Shown: piece by piece, positions 48,001 through 59,200 of the stretch
How positions within the stretch are numbered: the stretch's first letter is position 1
Layout: each line of letters starts with the position of its first letter
Assembly (NCBI RefSeq): GCF_023343835.1
Contig: NC_064449.1
Span: 4,625,778 to 4,689,777, forward strand
Direction: 5' to 3'
Length of the DNA: 64,000 bases
From: Lagopus muta
Lineage: Eukaryota; Chordata; Aves; Galliformes; Phasianidae
The notes under the pieces: model-generated
What the model saw: only the letters and a program-made list of their open reading frames with translations
Database searches by the model: none
Told to the model about the DNA's origin: nothing
Made by a program: the position numbers and the translations under genes

Positions 48001-51000
48001 GAAAGAGAGTGATGAACTGCCAACGGACAGATTTGTCACGAACAAGATCACAAACACTCTTAGATTTCTCCCCACGGATGGCTTCTTGCTCTGCAATCAT
48101 GTCATCCACTTCGGCCATGTGGTCGCCATCCCCCCAGAGCTGCTTCACAGCTGCAGGGAGAGGAGGAGGAGAAGATGACTCTGGGCCCATGCTCATCGGC
48201 TCACATGAATGCACAGGATTCCTTCCTGCCTTACAGAGGGTCTTATAAACGCATCAGGCTCTTTGCTTGTCTGAACGTCCTAGAGATCTGGGTTCAGCTC
48301 ATACCCAAATACAATTCATTCCTATCTATTTTTACCCATAAATCTCAATCACGACCTCTCCATTGACCAGCAAGTGTTTACAGTATTTCATATAGGAGAG
48401 GCTTAAATTTTTATCAACCCTTCTCCAAATTCCCTCCTGCTAAAGGTACAGTTCTACTGCACACACCAAAACAGAGACAAGAAAAACACTTCCTATGATT
48501 AAATATGCAGCCAAAAAGTTCTCTCCCTTCACACCCAAAAGAGCCATAATGGCTGTTTCTCTGTTTATGTTAGCAGCTGCCATCAGGGTCACTGAAGATC
48601 TGGAATACTCACAGATACGGACAGAGCATCCATTCATTACACAGAGCCAGAAGGCACAGTTTCCAGGCTCTGACTGCTTAGAGCATGAATGCTTTGTGAC
48701 CCATTTCCTTACCTTTGATGCAACCCTCCTTGTCCTTTCTGTCAATGAGCAGGTAGCGGGGAGAGTCTGGGAAGAAGGGGAGGGTGAGCAGCTGAATGAG
48801 GGCAGGAATTGCGTTTGCTGCCATGAGAACGGGCCACATAGCTTCTACTCCCAGAACTTCTCTGAAACAAAAGGATTAAACTGTCTGTATGTTGATCCGT
48901 GCTTGTGAGGAAGCAGCATCATTCTTCAGTCTTAACCATTTATATGATTCCTGTTTTTCATGCAGTTGAGAATTTGTGATGAGACAATTTGGTCTGGCTG
49001 CACACTTCAGCACACCTAACAAAAGTTACTGATTTGCTTATCCCTAGACATGAATCGATGTATGCATAAATTTTAATAACAGAAGAAATGAAATAGCTCT
49101 TACCTGAGGCCCAGAGCAAATCCTGCAAACTTTCCCATGGCAATGGCAGTGGAAGCAGTTATGGCAATCACCCCACGCAGCTTCTGTGGGGCGCATTCCC
49201 CCGCATACATGATATGGATATTCAGACCTAAACCTTCAGCGACAAATGACCGTCAGACAGGGCAGTACTTCTCATATGGATTGGATGGGAGTGAGAAATT
49301 GACCTGTCATATACAGTTAATTTAATCATGTTTGCGTTTTCTTATTTAGTAAAATGCACTCAGTAATCAGGCACAAGGTAAAACCGTGTGACCCTCAGGC
49401 ACTGCTCTCCCAGGCTTTTAATACCACATATAGGAATGCAGATTTACCTGCACACACTCCAGCAAATAATCTCCCAATGATGATCATCTCGAAGGACCCA
49501 GACAGCCGACTGAGTGCCATGAGAGTTGCGCTCAACAGAGCAGGGATGTTGGCAAGTAGCATGGACTTCTTCCTGGAATTAATTTAAGTCAGTGTCATTC
49601 CTGGCCAGACGGAAGTGATGCAGCTTGTACACTGGTTAAAGACTGAGATCAGCTGCAGCGAAATAAATGGGAAATTGGAAAATGTTGTCCTGAACTGAAA
49701 TGTTAGTTGGAGTTTTTGATGCCTAAAGCACTTCTGTGTAATCTGTTGGAGCTAATATCTACCTCGGAGAGCATGCTTTGTGAGATGCTGTCTGTGAAAT
49801 TCATTTTTAAAAGGTGTGTGCTCTCCAGGTGATTTCTCTGGTCTGGATTGGCATTGGAATTTCCAAGGAACGGTATTCTCCTTGTCATCATTGGCAGCTT
49901 TTACTATTCTGTTTCTTCAACGATCTTTCACATGAAGTGGCCCTGGGCTGCTCACAGGACATCTTTACAAGCATATGTCTTCAGCAAGACGTAATCACTT
50001 GTGCGTGCAGGTATGGGTGTAAACAAACTAATGCAATCATTATTCCTACCTTCCAAATTTAACAGACATGTATCTGACAGACATGGAGCCCAGGAGCCCA
50101 CCAATGGTGTAAATGGACACAATGAAGGACCACATCAAAGTAATTATCTCTTCACTGGGAGAAGATCCATATCTCTTCAGCCAGGTCTCATGTATGAAAC
50201 TTTTGATGTACTTTAAGAGAAAAAAGAAACCAATGGACTCAATCAGCATGTTTTCTGATCACTGCACCTTTTTTCTTAATTTCTCTTTCCTACCTATTTG
50301 TCTTGTCTGATACATTTCTGTCAATAACCTGGCTGAAATCTAAACCCCAGTAAAACAAGGAGTTTTGCCACTAACATAAACAGAGTCCATGTTTTAGAAA
50401 CACAGTGTAATAAATCATAGTAAATATCAATACTAAATATCAACAGCAAATGCCATCTTCTGTTCACGTGCTAGAGCACGATTTGTTATACAGTTTTCCC
50501 CTTCATTGCCACTTATTCTTCTTTCTGCATCCTGCCTGCTGCTTTGGATAAAGTCTAGGTTTGACTTAAATTGCCTTCAGAGAGGTCAGGATTTGTCTCC
50601 CAGTGTGTATCATTCTGGGGTCTCTCTAATCTACTGTTGATAATCTCAGTGTCCTTTTTCATGATAAGGGTTCCCAGTGTGGTGACACTATGAGTTCAAT
50701 GTCCTCTGCACTATTTGAACTGACAAACACCTCTCCTTCTTCAGCTGCAGGTATCAGCGCTGACCTGAGCTCCAAAGCTCCACTTCTTCCCTGTCCTGTT
50801 TTGCCTCACAGGCGTTCACACAGAACTGATGTGCACAGCCAAGGACCTGGAACAAAGGAACCCAGGAACCTTGTGGACAGGAGAGTTTCTTGTGAACAAT
50901 CCAAGTCAGTAATGGAAAAACGCCTGGCTATGGATAGCCCTCATCCTCCCCTTTCCCAGTTCTGTGGCAAATCAGTCAGAAGTTAGAAACAAGGATATAC

Positions 51001-51248
51001 AAGAGCAATGGCAGCTGCTCTGACAATCAGGCAGCCACAAAAAGTCGTTTCGAGTACGTAAGGAAAGACCTTAGTGATTACAGATAGAGGCAGGAATGCA
51101 TGAGTGAAATCCATGCTGGGAGCTCAATCACTGAGCTGTCTGTGCTTACCTCAGCAGGAGAGTTCATAATGGAGATCTGCAACCCATACTGGAAAGTTCC
51201 ACCAATGCCCAGGACAAAAGCCAGGAGGAAGAGATTGCAGCTCATTTT
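45001..51248 (-). CDS. Gene E: SLC2A11-like transporter, exons 2-12
   Basis: Membrane sugar transporter paralogue, 489 codons including the stop-free part of exons 2-12. Exons: 51150-51248, 50050-50210, 49448-49572, 49104-49227, 48713-48861, 47963-48150, 47198-47308, 46806-46907, 46379-46454, 45906-46033, 45001-45207. All joins keep frame. Motifs: LGIGGTFQYG, KFGRKK, ECAPQKLRG, PDSPRYLL (arginine kept, unlike B-D), QLIGVNV, DRAGRK, PTEIF..SYRPAAY, PETKGKS, C-terminal TRL. Oddities: exon 5 is 124 rather than 130 bases, removing two residues at the start of helix 4. The helix 5 glutamine is phenylalanine (49118-49120). The loop 1 NETW sequon is HETW. Donors GTTGGT (exon 10) and GTACGC (exon 7) are unusual. 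A methionine codon lies at the second position of exon 2, so translation could start there. Otherwise a first exon is needed upstream. Confidence 0.88.
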
Positions 51249-54200
51249 CTGGCAGGAAGAAAAGTCAGCATAGAAAGCTGTTCAGACATGCCCCCAGATG
51301 TCCTGTTCTGCCTGTGGGATCGCTTGAAGGTAATGGAGTGAAAGACCACAGCAGCTAAAGCACAGGACAGTGAGACGTTTGTAGAAAGGAGAAAGGAAGC
51401 TTGCAGCTGTCTTCCAGAACACGTTTTACACCTCAGTGCTTCTGTCTTCAGCTTTGTCAACTTAATCTGCATAGAATCGCTAGTTGTGGGAGCATGGTAC
51501 AACGTGCAAGCATCATGCGCACGCTTCCTTCCTATTTGTTCCTCCTCCTCCTCCTTTCCCATTTGTTATCTCTCCTAAGTGAATATTTTGTTCAATAGCT
51601 TGGCTGAGACAACATAAACATTTGGAGTTTGGAAGGCATTCCTGGTTTCATAGTTACTCACTCTGTTTTAGAAATATATCTGATAGACTTAAGAATAGCC
51701 CCAGTGTGGTGCTGTGCTACATGTGTACGCCATCCCTCCCACTCCCCTGCTCTCTGTTACTGGGTGTCCCAGTGCTTTCTGAACAGCAATGATGACACGG
51801 TGCTGTACTTTTATCTCTGGAACAAATCGTTTTCAAAGGCAACACTGAGCCATAACTGGCAAACATTTACAGGCCGATTTCTAATCAGATGAACTCCGTT
51901 GTTTCAATGAGCACTGAATTTATCCATGTCGCATCATTGCTGGCTTCAGAGGAATTAGTTCTGAATGGATTTGGTATTCGGTACGTTCATATATTAAATG
52001 ATGACAGTCTTATCTACTTCTCCTGTGCTTATCAAAGCACTAGGAAGAAGTGAGAATTGTGGTCTCTACCACTAGACCCATGCTCTGTGCTTACAGAAGA
52101 TGCCACATATCAGCATGAGACTCACCAGGAGCAAAAAAAGCAGTAAATCCCATTCTAAGTACAAAGTTTGCATCTGCAGCAAATTTCTGACTGTTATCCC
52201 AGTTCTGCATTATAACACCATTACTTGGTTATTCTTTTATTGGGTTCCTTAGGTACCTTGTTACTTCTAACCCCTTAATTGAGGAGGACATTTTCCATCT
52301 CCTGGTCCTCCTCCATCTGTCAAATCATGCAGTCTTGTTTGCTTGCCCTGCTCTGAACTCCCTTAGTTTGTCATACATCAGGCATTAAATAGAAAAGTGC
52401 TCTCAAATCCAGTTTTCTTTGCTTTTTAAAAATATTTCCTTGCAACATATTTGATAGCTCTCAATCATGATTTCATACTATCATTTTAAATGCATTTTGA
52501 TTCAGATTGATTTAACTTTCTGTACTTAATTTGTGCAACGGGTCCTTTAGAATAGCAGGAAGAAAAGAAATCTGTATTGAAAAAATTCTGTGTGGGGGTG
52601 AAAAAAGGAAATGTATACCAACTTGCATGCAAAGGTAGTCATCTCAGCTTGCAGGCTAGATCTTTCCTGATGCTTTGTTTGGACATTTTGGGAAAAGTCA
52701 GGCTATATATAAAGAAAGAGGAGCCTGAGATAATATTTCAACACGTCCTTTCATTCTCTTTCAGTGTTTACACTCTCTGGTTTGTCATGAAGTTCTTGCT
52801 ATTTGCTTTGAAATGTGTTGGTTACTGATGAAACTGCGAGTAATTCTGATGAGTTATGCATTCATGCCAGCTCAGCTGGGCAATGAAGCTCCAGCAACAG
52901 AGCTGCAGGAGACAAGGAAAGGACAATAAAGAGGCATTAATGGAAGCCAAAGTCCAGAGTCTGGCATGGACTAGAGCGGACTGGCTTGGACTCCCCAAAA
53001 CACGGCTTGGGTAATTAGTCATCGTATTAACAGCAGAGGTCCTGACTGTTACCTTGAGCCTCAACACAGAAAAGCTGTCTGAAGCCTTACTCAGAAACTT
53101 GACTAAGCGTGACTAAGCTTGTGCATTCATGCTTGAATTATGGGATCAGTCGATGCTTTAAGGTTTGTTGCCTGAAATTCAAGTCTGTGTTCCTGTAACA
53201 CGCTGAGTGCTAGGAAAGCTGAATGTCACTTTTCAAACCTGATCGTAACATAAATCAATTCAATCTTTACTTTTAGCCCTAATTCTCAATTGGCCTCTTT
53301 CTCTGGCAGTTTCCAGTGCATTTCTGGTAGAAGGCTTTTACAGGCGATTCAGACAGCTTAGGGGAAAGCATTTCAGCTGCTGAGTGGCTGCACTGGGCAG
53401 TGCCATGCTGGGATTCTGCACGCCTTCAGTTTCTGGAAGAATCTGGGCTGGTCAGGCTGGGACCAAGCTGTGTGGGACGTGAGAGGCAGATTATGCAGAG
53501 GAGCACTCAGAGCATAGCAGCAGGAACAGTGCTTCTCTGCTGTGATGGTAATCAGTCATTCCTACAGTGCTTGGGGATTTGATTTTTAAACCATCATGAG
53601 TCTCTGAGAATCACTTCTCAAGAACCATTTGTGCCCAGCGCTTCACATGATTAGGAAATTAACCTAAGTAAGTGGCATATATTCTTTCTGTTAATGAAGG
53701 TATGTTAATTCAGTAACAAATAACTATCTTGTTAGATGCTTCAATTAAAATGCAACCAACTAGATCAATTAAAATGTAACCACTGTTTACCTTTGCTTAA
53801 TCAGTCTAAAGACACCTGATTTCAGGCCATGGCCATGAAAAGAACTAATTGGAGCTGAGGTTTTCTGATGCATAGTCTCAGGGCTGGGTCTGAATGCCTA
53901 TCACTTGTGGGCAGGCATCTTCTTCCAGGGCTGACTTGCAGACATCTGTCCTTCCAGGGCCCTGGGGAAAGCCAAGGAGCGCTGACTCAGGGTAGCAGCC
54001 ATACAAGTGGCCCAGATGAGGACCTCTGGACATTGCAGGGTTTCTCCTCAAACCTGTGCTTCCTGGCAATTTTATGCCAGGCCTCTCCCTCCACCCAGGC
54101 ATCTTCTCTCCCACCTTCTCTTCCATGCCTCTTTTCTATTTCCCATCTTTTCCCTGATCCCCACTGAAGGGCAGAATGTTTTGGTATCATCGTGATGGTA

Positions 54201-55889
54201 CCAGCACTTTTGCTTTGAGTGTGTGCATTCATCAGTCCTCTTTCCTTCAGGCCCTCACTGCCCTCTCCTGATGGTATGAATGAAGAGTTCCTCTGCATTT
54301 GCTAGCTTCCAGCTGTCTTGTTCCAGGTTGTCTTGTCTCAAAATCCTATTTGTCTCAAAATCTCAGTGTTGTCCAAGAGCAGAGATAGCTGCTGTTGCCA
54401 TGTGTTTACGTGAATGACTTGTAAATAGCACCAACTGCAGATAAACGAACATTTATTTTTTCTACGCTGTAAACTGTAGGTAGTGAAAGATTGTTCTTGC
54501 ACAGACTCTGGAAAAATACATCTGCCCATGCCCAATGTGACAGTAATACACTCAGAAACATTATGTTTACATTCGTGACATTCAAAAATGCTGGATTTTT
54601 TTAATTAAAATTGCTTAAAAATATACAGAAAGAAACTTTACTTATTTTGCTAATGTTCTCTTCACTGCAACCATAGCCTCAGCAGAGCACAGGTGTGAAA
54701 TGGAGTCTTAATCCCTGCAAGATGCACAGGCACTGTCCAGGCAGGACCAGAGACAGAACATAGGATTGGATGGCAAGAAACAAGCCATGAAGAAAATCAG
54801 TCCAGAGTAAATAGTCTGCAAAATGGTGACCAAAAATCAGCTGTTTGAGCCACGCAGCAAGTGCTAGAAGCTTTGCATCCATCACATGCCTTTATAGCTG
54901 AAAATAATTAACTGCTTGCTATTGCTCAACAAATAGTTGTCTATTTGAAATCACTTAATAACAGAAACAGGAGCACTGAGACACGGTTCTGAGAATTTCA
55001 TCTGCTGTCTGAAAGCAGAATTTAATCATATTAATTTTTATATCTGAGAGCCCAGATTTAGAAGGAAAAAAAAAAAAAAAGGCTTCTGGGGTGCAGATGA
55101 AATTTAGGAGAAATTCAGAAGAAAGATGCTGAAGCATCACATGGTGGTGTTTGCTGATAAGAGAATAAGGCATCAACCTATTACTCTTTAATATGTGTGT
55201 TACTTAGTATTAAAAACCTACAGCAGATTTTTAAACTTTTGTTGCAATTTAATAGCTGATGTATATTATAAATCTGTTCTCCATAAGCAGAAACACAATT
55301 GTGACAGCACAAAGTTCTGTGCAAACCACGATCTGTGACACTGATGAGCTTTGGCTCCTAGCTATGGAGCCTTCAGAGGGTGCATGCATTTATCCAAAAC
55401 TGTCTTTGAATTTGGGAGAGGAGGGAATCTATTTGTCATTCCCTTTTTTTTCTTTTCAAATCATGGTCCATCCTAAGCTCTAAGCCTCTGGGGCCAAATT
55501 TTGGATTTGAATACCTAAACACAGTATCCTAAATGAATATTTAGGTATCTGGCAGCATGGCCTGAGTTTCACCGTCGGTTGGAAGCAGGTACTTCACATT
55601 TCAACTCACAGAACCTTGCTTTTAAGCAGCAGGAAAATGGTCTGTGTAGCAACACAATAAATAGTTTGAATGTTACAAAATTCAGCTGAGGAAAAGGTGG
55701 CTTACAACCTTTGTAACATCTACTGTCATCCCTGAACAAAGCAGTCAGGTTCCTTGTCTTGCTACATCATGCTGCTGTCAGGCATTTCTCTGATATACCG
55801 GCTTGAAAGTGTTTCAGTGGAACCACATCACTCATGATCTGCTTTTTAAGAGAAACTCTCGAGCATTTTGGCAGGAAGGCAGTCCCTGA
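51249..55889. other. Intergenic E-F spacer
   Basis: Apart from the tentative exon at 52126-52173, about 4.6 kb without recognised genes. A near-direct repeat of TCAATTAAAATG.AACCA occurs near 53742 and 53764. The minus-strand 3' UTR of gene F probably extends into this region, but no clear poly(A) hexamer stands out. Confidence 0.4.
52126..52173 (-). CDS. Tentative first coding exon of gene E
   Basis: Sense-strand ATG at 52173 opens a 16-codon frame (MQTLYLEWDLLLFLLL) that ends in CTG/GTGAGT. This is the same donor sequence and phase 0 as exon 1 of B, C and D, and it would join in frame to exon 2 of gene E. The peptide does not resemble the other first exons and is twice as long, so this rests only on the donor and phase. 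Confidence 0.25.
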
Positions 55890-56075
55890 GAATGTTCCCA
55901 GGAGCTGACAGAGGACAAGCTGTGGATGCCCCATCCCTGCAGGCATTCAAGGCCAGGCTGGATGTGGCTCTGGGCAGCCTGGGCTGCTGGTTGGCGACCC
56001 TGCATATAGCAGGGGGTTGGAACTACACAATCATTGTGATCCTTTTCAACCCAGGCCATTCTATGATTCTACGTT
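55890..56075 (+). mobile_element. CR1 LINE 3' fragment next to gene F
   Basis: Good match to the CR1 3' end: GCTGTGGATGCCCCATCCCT, CATTCAAGGCCAGGCTGGAT, CTGGGCAGCCTGGG, GCAGGGGGTTGGAACTA, then CCAGGCCATTCTATGATTCT at the end. It is 5'-truncated, plus strand, and the best preserved CR1 copy in the window. It ends about 180 bases past the stop codon of gene F, facing it. Confidence 0.95.
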
Positions 56076-56253
56076 AGGGTTTCAGCCAAATGGTGGCTTA
56101 GGAGTATAACAAATGAAGTAAGTAAGTACTGTGATCCTAATGGCTGAATTAAGAGCACTATATTCTCCCCAGCCCTGCTCCCCTCTCTGTGTCCCTGCAA
56201 AGAGAACATAAGCACTGCTGAATTTCCCCCAGCTGCCATTCTCCTTCCTTCTG

Positions 56254-59200
56254 CTACAACGTGGTGGACCTGATCTCCTCAGGGCCTTTATAGAAAGCTT
56301 CACGGCTCGGAGCTCTGAAGTTCCGTTTCCTGAATTCCTCTGAGATTTCCAGGAAGGACTTTCCTTTGGTCTCAGGAAGGAAGAACCAAATGTAGAGAGC
56401 AGTGCAGATGCAAACCACAAGGAATGGGACGTAGCAGAAATGTGCTAGATTTTTCTGAGGAGGAGGTAAAGAACAAGATGATGTTAGAGATATTCTGTAC
56501 AACAGCAACAGGCTATTAAACCCCTTCCCTGCATGGACTAACTTCATCCAGAGGGTATTTGTGTGCTTCCCAGCAAGGAGGACAGCTGCTCTCCAGCACA
56601 GTTTGGGAGCTTTGATGTAGCAAGAAAAGTATCTCAAATCGTGTTTTTCTGGCTTTCTGTCTATACATAACTGTATAGAATGGAGATCCACAGTAGGAAT
56701 TAAGATGGGATTGCATATGGTGGAGTTTTGCTCCCTTTCACTTCAGGAATCAACATGGGGAATGGTGCCAGGGCCTGGCTGAGGGGAATTACATTGCATC
56801 TCTAGTCCCGACCATTCTCAGTAGAGGATGGAGCAGCACTAAAAGCCATTCATGCCTGCAAAGCTTCACATCAACTTTACATCAGAAATCACCATTGCAC
56901 TGCCTTGGGAACGCACCACAATGAATGGAAAAGCTGTTCCGACCAGAAAGAGATTAAACCAGAGCAGAGACCCGCAGATCATGTAAGCAGCTGGTCGGGA
57001 CATCTGATCAAATATCTCTGTGGGCAGAACTCCTGTTACACCAGCTGGAAAAAGAAATAGCAGGAAAGTTAACAACGCTGTTGGTAACACTGCTGATGAA
57101 AACCAAGAGAGCACAAGCAAAGCCAACGTGAAATTTGTGAGAACAGTAAATTGTATTCAGTAAATTATTCTCACTAGTCAGCAATGCCAGAACAAGTGGT
57201 AAAAGAGATAAACTGCAGTGGGGAAGTCTTGGGTTAAATATTAAGGGCTGGCTAATTATTTAGTCTCTTTCGTGTTGAAATGAACTGCTGGGAGAGGTTT
57301 TGTAACCCACATTATTCTCACTGGGATCTGGCTGTGAAAGTAGCTCATAATTAGTTCGATCCTATGACACTGTAAGGACAAGAAATTACTTCCAAAGGCA
57401 TGTGCTTGCACACAACTGCAGACTTCCATGGCACCCAAAAGTTTCAGTGAAACGTGGGGAACTGACCTGGTCCAATTCCAAAGCTCAGGATATAGGCAAA
57501 AATGCAGGCCATGCTGAGATAAGGCATCCAGCTAATCTGAGTCTGCAGCCACAGGGAACAACGAAAAGCCAATCAGAGCACTTACTGTTACTTGCCACCA
57601 CTCGACACCCCAATCACATGAAAAAGCAAAGGCCAATTGCATTTCCCTTAAATAATCCAGTGAAGTCCATTACCTGCTGACTCAGAGCGACCATGAAGAC
57701 AGTGGCCCATCCTGCCATCAGGATGTATCCTCCCAGCAGCAGTGGCCTCCGGCCAGCGTAGTCTATAATCATGTTCTGCACAAAGTAACACAGTGAAATA
57801 AAGCAAAATGTTTAACATCTGTTTAGATTCCTGCCTGCTCCCTCTTGTCCCATTGCAACTCTTGGCTGAAAGAGAAAAGCTGCTCAGGGGAGGGGGTCTG
57901 GCAGGAGCCAGCAAGATGGTGGTTGAAGGAGACACGAACATCCCAGATGCACCTAAACCCTGACTGTAGCTGTGGAGACATGAGGGAAAAGTTTCATTTT
58001 CTAGAGACAATGTGCACAGATCAGAAGCACAGTGTCCATTCAGACCCTTTCAAAGAGCATTTTTCAGACAGTGATGACAATGCAATGTCTTACAAAATAC
58101 AGCATTAACCCCTCTGGACACGAATGCTGAGAGTTTGCCTGACCGCTGTGTTACGAAGTGCTTCCTTGGGATATCAGACAATGTAAATTCGAAATTCCTC
58201 ACTGTCAGCACAGCTGTGTGTCAGCAGTGTTTGAAGAGCCTCACACAAGTTACAGATGTGATCAGTTCACAGCTCCCTGTGCCGATGACAACATACGGGA
58301 TTGTGTCCTGAGGAATTCCAGCCTCCTGGAACACGTAAGCTGCATAAAAGTACATCTGTGGAGAGAAGAGAAGAGAGAGCAGTAAGGGAAGGTGTCTGAA
58401 AATACATCCACTTGCTTTTTCCTGAAGGACCATGAAAATCAGGGCTGGATGCCAAAAGGTTTTTCATGTATATTAAGCAGGCATTGTTTACTTTTTATGC
58501 CATCATTCTATATACTCCAATTCAACTTCTCCCACTTCTCAGAAGATTCCTCCTTCACCTCTTTGTTCATGCCTTCTGCAGCCAGATCTGCAAAAGCAGA
58601 GCAGAACACTGCTCCTTCTTCTACAGGAAGAGTGTTAGACCCAAGTGCTTGCACCCATGGCCCACACAGTGCTGCGGCTGATTGCTGCAGTCACCAGCAG
58701 CTCACCGAATCGTTCCCGCAGAGCTGCATGGCACTGCTCAGCACGACGATGCTGATCAGCTGCCACCTCACCGCTGCGTTTCGGATCAGCTCCCAGGGCT
58801 TCTTCGCTCTCTGACCTTTGGCAGCAGCCTGTTCAGCTAGCATCTCCTCCAGCTCTTCTCCCAGGTCATTGCTGCCTCTGAGCTTCTTCAGTGCTGCAAG
58901 GACGAGGAAACTCAGCCTTTACCTTTGTTTGCCCATCTCTGCAGGCCAAACAGCTGAGCAGTAGATGATGGTTGTGGGAAGCTGTAGAACAGCCCATGAT
59001 CGTGGCATTGCCTCCACAAGTGGCAAGTGGTGGCCCCTTGAAGGATTAGGGGGTAGGAACTGCAAATCCTTCCCTGTTGTTTGACAAGAGAATATTTCCA
59101 GTCCATGTCATTCCAGCAGCCATGCTTCCGACTCATACCTCAAGTGGATTCCCTGGGAAATGCAGGCAATTAAGACGTTCTTGGTACATGTTTCCTGGAA

